A DNA stretch of 64,000 bases, taken from assembly GCA_050309775.1 (NCBI GenBank), contig JBNRMV010000013.1, forward strand, positions 274,996-338,995, in the 5' to 3' direction. Shown here one piece after another: positions 52,308-60,100 of this stretch. Position numbers and translations under genes: made by a program. Every line of letters begins with the position of its first letter. The stretch's first letter is position 1. The DNA comes from DTU072 sp050309775. Lineage in GTDB: Bacteria; Bacillota; Clostridia; Christensenellales; DTU072. The notes under the pieces were generated by a model that was not told the origin of the DNA, ran no database searches, and saw nothing but the letters and a program-made list of their open reading frames with translations.

Positions 52308-53657
52308 TTATTGTTTGTCCAAATCGCCTACAATTTTTTCGGCGGCAATTTTGTCACTCTGCCGTTTTGCAAAGTACAGCGGAATAAATGTCAAAGCGGC
52401 GGTTGCGGCTGCGACAAAAAACAGTTCTTTTGACGGAGAAAACCCTGCCACGCCGACGCCGTCATAATACAGCGTTATTGCCTGCCCAAGGTTTTTGATT
52501 ACAGGATTGGCAATCGCCGGACCCAATACCATGGGAATGCAGACATAGAAAAACAGCCGCACACCTTCAAGCTGACCGCGTTGCTCCTCGGGATAGAGGT
52601 TCTTGCACCACATCATCAGCGATTGATAAATGACCATATAACCGCCGCCGACAAAGATTATTGCTATGACAATTACGAACTTGTTAATGAAATCTCCAAT
52701 GCCGACAAAGTGCGATAGTATGAGAATGAACAGCCCAAGAATATTGCCCAGCAGCGCAATGGCAACTACGGGAACATATTTTTGCTTGTTAATGAACTTT
52801 CCGGCTATCAGCGTGAACGGAATGGCTATTATCAGTCCTATGCCAAGCAATATGCCCGAGATACCCTCGTCATATCCTCTTGTATATATAAAATAATTTA
52901 TTAAATGTGGAAAATATACATTAAAGCTGATAAAGAACATGCTGAATATCAGCAGCACCATCAGCAGCATTTTGTTTTTTAGCAATAGCTTGAAGTTAAA
53001 CGCATTGCCGAACTGATGCCAAAAGCCTTTTGGGTTGACGCTGGGTTTCAGCGAGGGCGAATCTTTCAGCGTAAATGCGCAATACACGCCTACAAGCATA
53101 ACAAAGCTGCCCATGATAACAAAGAAGGCAAAATAGCCAAATGCGGAAATTATGACGCCGCCGATAAGCGACCCGACAATGGTGGCAATAACCGGTTGCA
53201 CGGCTACAACAGCGCCCAGACCGCCTCTGTTGTTTGCGTTGCTGATGTCGGTTGTCCAAGGGTTGAAGCCGGCGTCATTGCCCAACGAGCCGAAGAACGA
53301 CATAATGGCATCGGCAAGCACCACCATGGTAGCCATAACCAAAAGATTGTTGCTTTGCAGGAACTCCGTAGCGCCGAATACTATCGTAAACGCGCCCCAT
53401 AGTATATATCCCCACACAATAAAGGGCTTGCGCCTCCCCAATCTGTCGCTGCCCGTACCCGAAAGAAAAGTCGACAGCGTCGAAACAATGGCGCTAACCG
53501 CCACCATCCATGTAATAATACTGGGATTGGGCGCAATCTTTGCATACACAAAAGTATTAAACCACTGATTTTCTATATTCCAACAAAGCTGCCCAGCCAG
53601 CCCCGCCACCCAAATTATTACCCAGTTCCTTGTGCTGATTTTATTATTTGAATTCAT
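52308..53657 (-). CDS. MFS sugar transporter, SLC45/GPH-like
   Basis: A 449-residue, 12-helix permease. The G-T-G-S-D-R-L-G-R-R-K-P loop after helix 2 is MFS motif A; the N-E-N-Q-W-F-N-T helix-1 region and R-R-K-P-F-I resemble SLC45/sucrose-type and GPH proton-sugar symporters. The substrate is unknown. Its ATG is the last codon of an 83-bp promoter repeat, with AGGG upstream. As first gene of the operon ending in the release-factor homologue, it probably fixes expression of the whole set from the TTGAAA/TACCAT promoter. Confidence 0.88.
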   Translation of the reverse strand: MNSNNKISTRNWVIIWVAGLAGQLCWNIENQWFNTFVYAKIAPNPSIITWMVAVSAIVSTLSTFLSGTGSDRLGRRKPFIVWGYILWGAFTIVFGATEFLQSNNLLVMATMVVLADAIMSFFGSLGNDAGFNPWTTDISNANNRGGLGAVVAVQPVIATIVGSLIGGVIISAFGYFAFFVIMGSFVMLVGVYCAFTLKDSPSLKPSVNPKGFWHQFGNAFNFKLLLKNKMLLMVLLIFSMFFISFNVYFPHLINYFIYTRGYDEGISGILLGIGLIIAIPFTLIAGKFINKQKYVPVVAIALLGNILGLFILILSHFVGIGDFINKFVIVIAIIFVGGGYMVIYQSLMMWCKNLYPEEQRGQLEGVRLFFYVCIPMVLGPAIANPVIKNLGQAITLYYDGVGVAGFSPSKELFFVAAATAALTFIPLYFAKRQSDKIAAEKIVGDLDKQ

Positions 53658-53679
53658 AATAACCCTACTTATTCAGTCG

Positions 53680-53703
53680 TTAATTCATGGTAACATAAAT
53701 TAA
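53680..53703. promoter_or_regulatory. Operator-like dyad over the -10 box
   Basis: TTAATTCATG-gtaa-CATAAATTAA: 10-bp arms with one mismatch, covering the -10 of the MFS operon promoter. It is a likely repressor site, and an identical copy lies at 55906-55929. Confidence 0.55.
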
Positions 53704-53715
53704 CATAATTTTCAA
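53687..53715 (-). promoter_or_regulatory. Promoter of the MFS/release-factor operon
   Basis: Minus-strand TTGAAA (53710-53715), 17-nt spacer, TACCAT (53687-53692). A second TATAAT lies further upstream in the repeat, near 53722-53727. Confidence 0.65.
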
Positions 53716-53775
53716 TATCATTATAGAACATGGAGTGAAGTCTAATAACCTAAATGTATAATCAATAATCTTTTT

Positions 53776-54576
53776 TTAAACTTTAATCCTAATATACGCC
53801 CTATCGTCAAAGCTTACTTGGTTATGTCTAATTCCCTTTGTACTAACATACTGACTAATACATAATGGATCTTGTGTAATTATTCTTTTTAATTCAGCTT
53901 CGCTTTGTTCAAGTGTCGGTTTTAATAACGGATACCCGTCAGAAGCCAGAATTATTTCACTATCATCTTTTATAAAATAGCAATCAATAAAACTATTATT
54001 AATTGTTGTGCCATTAATGGCCGGATAGCCTTTTTCGCCTGCATCATTTGCATATTTTGCATTGTTTTTAAGTTCTTTTAATATGTACTCTCTACCAATG
54101 TCCTTCTGCATTAAGTCTTCAATAGACTTACCATTTTTCAAAGCTTCTAATAGAATTTTTGCCCTAATGTTGGCTAAAGTGATATCATTTTGGTTTGTTC
54201 TAGGGAATTCCTTGTTGTTAATTATAATTTTACAATCACCGTACCTTATAATTTGCCTAGTTTTATCATTATATAATACTACATTAGCCATAGGTCTGTC
54301 TTGAGGCGGCATTTCTTCCTGGTCAATTTGAGATTTTAAATAATTGTTAAGATAATGTACGGTATCTATTGCGTTTAAATCTTTTTTCATTTCATATAAC
54401 CCATTAAAAAGAGTCTTTGCCGCGAACAACCCGCCTGATAAGCCATTCCAAAGTTTTTGGGATTTTGATGTTGCACCATCAACAACAGCCACTATTGTTT
54501 GGCTTTCAAAGATTATATCTTCACAGAGAACATTGTCTCCATACTTTGATAATAAAAATTTCTCTATTATTTTCAT
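53776..54576 (-). CDS. PP2C-like serine/threonine phosphatase
   Basis: A 266-residue cytoplasmic protein with the spaced acidic motifs of the PPM/PP2C family: E-D at 19-20, V-V-D-G-A-T (Asp33-Gly34), Y-G-D (114), A-S-D-G-Y (Asp213-Gly214) and F-D-D-R-A (Asp257-Asp258). The metal-binding aspartates therefore look complete, although the protein is diverged from housekeeping PrpC/Stp (no linked PknB kinase). The start at 54576 overlaps the stop of the 2TM gene by 4 nt (ATGA), so the two are translated together. It is AT-rich compared with genes to its left. A regulatory or conflict-system role with the membrane partner is inferred from the pairing and from the flanking direct repeats. Confidence 0.78.
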   Translation of the reverse strand: MKIIEKFLLSKYGDNVLCEDIIFESQTIVAVVDGATSKSQKLWNGLSGGLFAAKTLFNGLYEMKKDLNAIDTVHYLNNYLKSQIDQEEMPPQDRPMANVVLYNDKTRQIIRYGDCKIIINNKEFPRTNQNDITLANIRAKILLEALKNGKSIEDLMQKDIGREYILKELKNNAKYANDAGEKGYPAINGTTINNSFIDCYFIKDDSEIILASDGYPLLKPTLEQSEAELKRIITQDPLCISQYVSTKGIRHNQVSFDDRAYIRIKV

Positions 54577-55883
54577 GAATCATTTCTCATGTATTCAAGC
54601 ATCATAATATGTGTTGCCGCAACCGAGGGCATGCATTTATACGGCTTTCCGTTAATAACTATACAGTTCGGCGCCAAGTAAATGTCTTGCATTTTGTCTT
54701 TATCAACAAAAAATAATTTGTATCCATCAACTTTATTTTTTTTCTTATTTTTTATGTTTTTCCTTTTTTTACTCTTATCATAAAATGTTGTTGCCAGTTC
54801 AGATGAAGATATATGTAATTGAGTATAAAACATTAATTGAGGCTTGCCTCCTTCAACTAAATCTCTATAAAAATATAATACTGAATTTTCGAAAGAAAAT
54901 GCACTAAAAATATTATTCTTTCTCTCGTTAAAACCTTTGATATTATTCAATCTTAATTCATCAATTATTTCTTCTTTTATTGCGTTCTCAATACCTTTTA
55001 TCGTCAGCTTATGCTCATTATTTAATGCATATTTTGCTTTCAATGATGCGCCCACGCTGTTTTGCATGGTATTTTTTCCTATTGAAACCTTTTTGTGCCT
55101 AAATATAAAAACAAATTTTTCATCACTTGTTTCTACATAGCCGTTGAATCCTAAATGATTGGACAAAACTGATTTACTTAATGAGTTAAGAAATGGTCCT
55201 TGCTCGTACATATCGCGTATAGATATATCATTATACTTATAATCCATAGCTCTGTTAGTCATTAAAGAATAATAATATTGTGTACGTGAAGTGGATATTG
55301 TGACAGAGTCTTGATTCTCTTGAATATCTTCAACACGAATCATGAGATTGTTATAAGTTTTTGAAAATCCATGCACTGTTGTTATTTGATCCATATTACT
55401 TAATGCAAAAGGCGGCAAAGAATACATTTTCTCATTGTCATCATTTATAATAAGTTTCTTACCTTTAATCCTTAATATGTCAACAGCAGGAAACGTATAT
55501 TTATCTTTTTCAAAGTCTTTATCCTTGTTTATACCAGAAAAATCACGCCCAATCTGCAAATCGGCTTTAGTTGAGTTTTCATAAACCAAGAGTTTCTCAC
55601 GACAATAAATAGAACACAGCTTATTATAATCCTCGATAAGCTTATTGGGGTCTTCAAACTTTTTTCTAAAATGTCGGGTAATTGCAATGACTAGTGAGTT
55701 CAAAATAAATGCAACAGCTAATGTAACGAATGTTTTTATATCAAAAAAAACTTCATAGCTTAAAGGATTTTTTTTAATTAATAAAGAAACCAATACAAAA
55801 ACGACTACGATGATACTGCCCAAAAGTGAAGTTATCAAATCCTTATTTGTAAAAATCTTCCCAAATCTTTTATTTATCTTCAC
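54573..55883 (-). CDS. Two-TM protein with degenerate Nudix-like domain
   Basis: A 436-residue protein. Two transmembrane helices (about residues 14-35 and 46-67) are followed by a large cytoplasmic region. At 297-312 the segment G-I-E-N-A-I-K-E-E-I-I-D-E-L-R-L aligns with the Nudix box (RE-U-x-E-E-x-G-U), but with Arg and Gly replaced; the preceding strand-rich F-V-F-I-F-R-H and V-G-A-S-L-K fit the Nudix fold. Loss of canonical residues suggests a nucleotide sensor rather than a hydrolase. A Lys-rich linker (about 372-384) and a conserved-looking C-terminus follow. It starts with GTG inside the 83-bp repeat (AGGTAGGG upstream), driven by the duplicated promoter, and is coupled to the PP2C gene. 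Confidence 0.65.
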   Translation of the reverse strand: MKINKRFGKIFTNKDLITSLLGSIIVVVFVLVSLLIKKNPLSYEVFFDIKTFVTLAVAFILNSLVIAITRHFRKKFEDPNKLIEDYNKLCSIYCREKLLVYENSTKADLQIGRDFSGINKDKDFEKDKYTFPAVDILRIKGKKLIINDDNEKMYSLPPFALSNMDQITTVHGFSKTYNNLMIRVEDIQENQDSVTISTSRTQYYYSLMTNRAMDYKYNDISIRDMYEQGPFLNSLSKSVLSNHLGFNGYVETSDEKFVFIFRHKKVSIGKNTMQNSVGASLKAKYALNNEHKLTIKGIENAIKEEIIDELRLNNIKGFNERKNNIFSAFSFENSVLYFYRDLVEGGKPQLMFYTQLHISSSELATTFYDKSKKRKNIKNKKKNKVDGYKLFFVDKDKMQDIYLAPNCIVINGKPYKCMPSVAATHIMMLEYMRNDS

Positions 55884-55963
55884 AATAACCCTACCTATTC
55901 AGTCGTTAATTCATGGTAACATAAATTAACATAATTTTCAATATCATTATAGAACATGGAGTG
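55881..55963. repeat. 83-bp direct repeat, right copy (promoter cassette)
   Basis: Second copy of 53655-53737, offset by exactly 2226 bp. Its left end is the GTG start codon of the 2TM gene. It borders a truncated CoA-binding gene on the right. Confidence 0.95.
55913..55941 (-). promoter_or_regulatory. Promoter of the 2TM-Nudix/PP2C pair
   Basis: The same TTGAAA-N17-TACCAT as the MFS promoter, with the same dyad (55906-55929) over the -10. A possible second promoter is TTGCGC-N17-TATAAT, using sequence just outside the repeat for the -35. Confidence 0.6.
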
Positions 55964-56006
55964 GAGTAGCGCAATATGGAGCTGAGTTAAGGATGGCAAA
56001 GCAATA

Positions 56007-56129
56007 GGTGGAATACACCTCATAGCCCCTTTCTTTGAGCCTCTTATAAATCTTATTCCCGTACTTTTCAGGGTTCTGATTGGCGCCAGCCACCGCCCAT
56101 ATCTTCTTTTCAAGCAACTTTTTTTCCAT
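56007..56129 (-). pseudogene. Truncated CoA-binding gene
   Basis: The first ~41 codons match the N-terminus of the intact CoA-binding protein at 50425-50811 (K-I-W-A-V-A-G-A-N-Q-N-P-E-K-Y-G-N-K-I), with AAGGAG and TATAAT still upstream. Homology then stops abruptly and the frame runs into unrelated sequence ending at the 83-bp repeat. Nucleotide divergence from the intact copy is considerable, so it is an old paralogue that was cut later. Confidence 0.8.
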
Positions 56130-56164
56130 GGGTTCTCCTTGTTATGATTATAGCATAGATAATA

Positions 56165-57364
56165 CTATTTTATTTTTCTAATAATTTTTATCAGTTTTTG
56201 AGGTAATACCTTTTTTACTGTTCTCTTTATCTTTGTCTTAAAGCTTATTGGAACATATTTATTGACTGCCTTATCAAAGGGCATACCCTCTTGTAAAGCT
56301 GTCAAAAATTCTTCTCTGTTTTTGTGCGGTGTTTTTGGTTTTAATAATGATGAGTTTTTCATTGTAGCTTTTTCCATATCAAATTCACTCATCCTTGCTT
56401 TTTCAAAACTATCAACAATCTGTTTGCCTTTATCCGTATTGGCTATTATTAAAGAGGTTCCCGTCTTTTCATTAAAGCTTTTATCAAAATTGGATATACC
56501 CCAAAAATCTGCTATTGTGATATCTGAAGTTCTCTCTTTTGACGCATAAGCGCAATTATAGCAAGAGGGCATAAGCATTATTCTTTGTATAAAAGCTCTA
56601 TTATATGAATCATTATTGCTTTCTATATTTTTATTTTCACGATTCTCAAAAAACAGCATTATAGAGTTCGTACTAATCTCCTCATTGACCTTCTTTTTAG
56701 CCCTAAATGTATATTTAATTACTTTCTTCTTATACTTTCTTTCCAAACCCTCTATATATTTATCAAAAGATAATTGACTTGGCACGCCATGACAAACAAG
56801 GTCAACCGTTAAAAGGTTTTCATAATCCTTTTGCAAAAAACCTTTGAGCCCTGCTATTTGGCATCCCGTCCCTGTAAACAACACTTTTTTGCCTTCTTGC
56901 AAAGCTTTTTTCGCTAAAGAATAAGCTTCATAAGTATCGCTCTTGATATATTTGGATTTTCTAAATTTCTTTGCTTCTTCTCTTGTCTCTGCACTCGTGT
57001 GTCTAACCTTCAAATCTTTACACATTTCCGCGCCAAAGATTACAAAATTTTCCTTGCAAAAAGCATTCATAATAGCAGTAAAAGCTCCACCTGACGAACT
57101 TTTACATACCTCTTCTTTGTCTTCCAAAACCATAGCGTAGCATTTGTCAGCAGCTTTATGTTTTACTTTCTCACTGTTTTCATCAGCAAACGGACACACC
57201 TTTATACAAAGACCGCAATCAATACACTTATCCTTATCAATGACAGGATAAGAGAACCCGTCTTTGTCCTCTTCCATACTAATACATTGTTTAGGACAAA
57301 TGTTTACACAAGCCGTACATCCACAGCATAAAGATTTATCTTTTGTATCAAAATAGTTACTCAT
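56165..57364 (-). CDS. Iron-sulfur oxidoreductase, F420 dehydrogenase beta-subunit-like
   Basis: A 399-residue cytoplasmic protein. Residues 10-60 carry two ferredoxin-type clusters (CxxCxxCxxxCP twice: C-C-G-C-T-A-C-V-N-I-C-P and C-I-D-C-G-L-C-I-K-V-C-P). The remainder resembles the coenzyme F420 hydrogenase/dehydrogenase beta-subunit N- and C-terminal domains, with S-S-G-G-A-F, G-T-G-C-Q-I-A-G-L and D-L-V-C-H-G-V-P-S. Proteins of this class are common in polysaccharide clusters next to pyruvyl transferases, where the reaction is unproven. The start at 57364 (AAAGGG upstream) overlaps the flippase gene by 8 nt; a GTG at 57373 is rejected. It is the last gene of the polysaccharide cluster. 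Confidence 0.85.
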   Translation of the reverse strand: MSNYFDTKDKSLCCGCTACVNICPKQCISMEEDKDGFSYPVIDKDKCIDCGLCIKVCPFADENSEKVKHKAADKCYAMVLEDKEEVCKSSSGGAFTAIMNAFCKENFVIFGAEMCKDLKVRHTSAETREEAKKFRKSKYIKSDTYEAYSLAKKALQEGKKVLFTGTGCQIAGLKGFLQKDYENLLTVDLVCHGVPSQLSFDKYIEGLERKYKKKVIKYTFRAKKKVNEEISTNSIMLFFENRENKNIESNNDSYNRAFIQRIMLMPSCYNCAYASKERTSDITIADFWGISNFDKSFNEKTGTSLIIANTDKGKQIVDSFEKARMSEFDMEKATMKNSSLLKPKTPHKNREEFLTALQEGMPFDKAVNKYVPISFKTKIKRTVKKVLPQKLIKIIRKIK

Positions 57365-58904
57365 TTTTACCACCCTTTATTTTTAACTTTTTGAATACTC
57401 TATTTAATGGCTGTGTTATCAACTCTTTTTCGTACTTATTCATACTTATAAACCAAACTGAAATTATATAGATTATGGTATATAGTAATATCGAAAGAAC
57501 CAACCAAATTATTTTATTGGTCTCAAACACATAATTCAATAGCAAGCCTGCTCCTATGGGAATAATTAGCGATGGAAGTACTTTTAATATACTTATCCAA
57601 AAACCTTTTATGTCTAGTCCAAGTTTAACATAATAAATATTAATAATAATTACAGGACCTATTATCATAGTTAAAGAAGTTGCTATTGCAGACCCTATAG
57701 GCCCCCATTTCATCGCGAGCGGAACACTTATTCCTGCGTTAACTAAAGCAACAATAAGATACATCACCGAACGAAATTTATGTTTGTTAAGTCCTTGCAA
57801 TATAGAAATTCCCACATTTTGAATCAAAGGAATAGATAAAGGTACCATAAGTATTAATATAACTATATACGATTGATCGTAGTCCCTGCCAGCCCATAAA
57901 TTAATAAACTGTCTGCCAAAAAATATAAACCCGGTTAAAACAAGAGCTATTATGTAAAATTGCAGTCTGCCTGTTCTATTAAATAAAGAGGACAGTTTAG
58001 CCATATAATTATTTTCCTTTTTGCCGGCTATTTGAGATATTTGCGGAAGAAATACGCTTGCCATAGAAGTGGAAAAAAGTTTATAATAATTTACTATTTG
58101 TATGGCAAGCGAGAAAATAGCTATTGCAACGGATGTTTGCACAATTCCCAAAACAAAATGCCCTGTGCTCCAAAAAAGCCTATCTACAATTAAATTTAAG
58201 AACACATAAAAGGAATAAACGCTTATGCCTTTTAACAACTTCCAGTCTTCAATTTTTTTAGGAATTTTAAATTTTATTTTTAATTTATAAAAACAGTAGA
58301 ACATACTAGATATATCTAAAATTAGATTTAATATAGTAGCGCCAATTACTATACCTACTGCTTTATAGCCTAACAATAAAATAATTACTATAGTTAAAGG
58401 ATTTAATATATGCCTTACTATATCCAAAACTCTATAAAAAATAAATTTTTCATAAGCTTGAATTAAAGATTTGAATACCGTAAAAAAGAAACTTAATCCT
58501 ACATTAAAAACAGCTATCACAATTAGTTTTTGCATAATGCTGTTTTCACTTGGAGTTAACCCTTTAAATACAGCATTTGTATTAATTGCAAGCAATATTC
58601 CTAAAATAGCTACAAATAAACCAATAGCTGTATAAAGTATAAGCATAATACCATTAAGCTTCTTTTGAGATTCTTCATCGCCTAAGGCTCTATATTTTGC
58701 GGAATATCTAATAATTGCGTTGCCAAAACCAAAGTCAAATACCGTAAAATATACTATAACAGTATTAACCAATCCATAAAGACCATATTGGGCTTGTCCT
58801 AAGCTCCTGATTAAAAACGGAGTATATACCAAGGATATAGCTACGCTTAAGAATATACTTACATAGCTTAATATAACCCCAGCCTTTTTTTGATTTACTT
58901 TCAT
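57357..58904 (-). CDS. Polysaccharide flippase (Wzx-like, MOP superfamily)
   Basis: A 515-residue membrane protein with about 12-14 hydrophobic helices. The N-terminal pattern (S-Y-V-S-I-F-L-S-V-A-I-S-L-V-Y-T-P-F-L-I-R-S-L-G-x-x-x-Y-G-L-Y shortened to its core F-L-I-R-S-L-G, Y-G-L-Y) is that of Wzx/MVF-type exporters that move lipid-linked repeat units across the membrane. It has 7 nt to the upstream pyruvyl transferase and an 8-nt overlap with the Fe-S protein downstream. Confidence 0.9.
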   Translation of the reverse strand: MKVNQKKAGVILSYVSIFLSVAISLVYTPFLIRSLGQAQYGLYGLVNTVIVYFTVFDFGFGNAIIRYSAKYRALGDEESQKKLNGIMLILYTAIGLFVAILGILLAINTNAVFKGLTPSENSIMQKLIVIAVFNVGLSFFFTVFKSLIQAYEKFIFYRVLDIVRHILNPLTIVIILLLGYKAVGIVIGATILNLILDISSMFYCFYKLKIKFKIPKKIEDWKLLKGISVYSFYVFLNLIVDRLFWSTGHFVLGIVQTSVAIAIFSLAIQIVNYYKLFSTSMASVFLPQISQIAGKKENNYMAKLSSLFNRTGRLQFYIIALVLTGFIFFGRQFINLWAGRDYDQSYIVILILMVPLSIPLIQNVGISILQGLNKHKFRSVMYLIVALVNAGISVPLAMKWGPIGSAIATSLTMIIGPVIIINIYYVKLGLDIKGFWISILKVLPSLIIPIGAGLLLNYVFETNKIIWLVLSILLYTIIYIISVWFISMNKYEKELITQPLNRVFKKLKIKGGKNE

Positions 58905-58911
58905 ACTGCCT

Positions 58912-60096
58912 CTACTGTTTTGTATTTATTTTTTCTATTTCGTCCTTTAATGCGTATACCCTATTTTTATATTCAGGCATAATTTTTTGCAAGTGTTCTT
59001 TTATGTTTTTCTCATTCTCTTGCAACCATTGAAAACCCTTTTGCACATCTTTTTCGTCCTTAAGCCCTTGAACAGGTATCACATAATTATCATAACCACC
59101 AAACAAATCCTTTGCAATTCCTTTTGCCTTAACCGAATATCCAACCACTAATGTGGGCGTACATGAGGAATAAGCCGCAATACTAGCATGAGTTCTTGCC
59201 GCAACAATAAATCTACATTTTGATATAACATACTTTAGTTGCATGCAATTTAATGTTTTTTTCTCATCAATCAAACAAACTCTATCTGTATTCTTAAACC
59301 TATTATACAATGCTGTTAAAGGCTCTAAATCATTATTGTTATTCCACACCACATGAGGAATAAGAGCTATATTCATATCGGTATTATCAATTATATATTG
59401 AATTAAATTCTCAAAGTTCCTAAATGTTATATTGTCGCCTTTTTCTAATCTTTGGACAAGCGGGCTTACATTTATGCCAACAGTATTGCCTGCAATAAAA
59501 TCATCGGGCAACTTACATTCCTGCGTATCTAATATAAAAGCGCTATCGGGAATAAGCCTTACATTATCTTTTACTCCCGCTTCAAGCAATGCATTATAGG
59601 TTATAGATTCCCTTGCCGTTATTAAAGAATATCTCTTCATATCCTCAACAACTTCTTTATCTTTTAATAAATCAGGTTCAATTGAGCAGCCAATTAGGGC
59701 TGTTATATTATTGTTTTTATTTAGCTTGTTGTTGATATAGGCGTAAACATCATGTTCACCATAACAATAGTTGTCGCCGCCTATAGATAGTGCTATTTTA
59801 TCCCTTATTCTTAATAAATTCTTATTTTTCCTATAGGTTAAAATGATATTAGTATTAAATATCGTTCTCACAAAATAATTTGCAATATGGGGAAGTGACC
59901 CTCTTTTAATTTCATCTCCACTATTTTCTATATTTATTTTTTTATTTAAATTATAAAATATATCTTGTTCCTTATTATGCGAATATAAAATATTGCTTTG
60001 AGCAAGGCTAAGAGTACTGATCAAACTTCTTACTAAAGCCTCACAACCGTGATTCTGGCTGCCACCATGGTTTGCCAATATAATTTTACTATACAT
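58912..60096 (-). CDS. Polysaccharide pyruvyl transferase family protein
   Basis: A 394-residue cytoplasmic protein. The N-terminal H-G-G-S-Q-N-H-G-C-E-A-L, central S-I-G-G-D-N-Y and late A-R-T-H-A-S-I-A-A with V-G-Y-S-V-K-A-K-G match the pyruvyl transferase family (CsaB/WcaK type), which adds ketal pyruvate from PEP to sugars. It lies directly after the polymerase gene and before the flippase; with the Fe-S protein it forms a pairing often seen in Firmicute capsule loci. Confidence 0.88.
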   Translation of the reverse strand: MYSKIILANHGGSQNHGCEALVRSLISTLSLAQSNILYSHNKEQDIFYNLNKKINIENSGDEIKRGSLPHIANYFVRTIFNTNIILTYRKNKNLLRIRDKIALSIGGDNYCYGEHDVYAYINNKLNKNNNITALIGCSIEPDLLKDKEVVEDMKRYSLITARESITYNALLEAGVKDNVRLIPDSAFILDTQECKLPDDFIAGNTVGINVSPLVQRLEKGDNITFRNFENLIQYIIDNTDMNIALIPHVVWNNNNDLEPLTALYNRFKNTDRVCLIDEKKTLNCMQLKYVISKCRFIVAARTHASIAAYSSCTPTLVVGYSVKAKGIAKDLFGGYDNYVIPVQGLKDEKDVQKGFQWLQENEKNIKEHLQKIMPEYKNRVYALKDEIEKINTKQ

Positions 60097-60100
60097 AGTC

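Larger units (their letters stand above)
53655..53737. repeat. 83-bp direct repeat, left copy (promoter cassette)
   Basis: Matches 55881-55963 with only two mismatches (81/83). It includes the start codon of the MFS gene at its left end, a ribosome site, a promoter and a dyad. Sequence on either side is unrelated between copies. Confidence 0.95.

Noticed and set aside
53776..55883. Reading the PP2C/2TM pair as a toxin-antitoxin module.
   Set aside because: Both proteins are far larger than typical TA partners, one has a complete PP2C motif set, and nothing suggests mutual neutralisation.
55895..56113. A 72-codon minus-strand frame across the right repeat and the broken CoA-binding gene.
   Set aside because: It is out of frame with the CoA-binding remnant and spans the promoter repeat; there is no ribosome site or homology.
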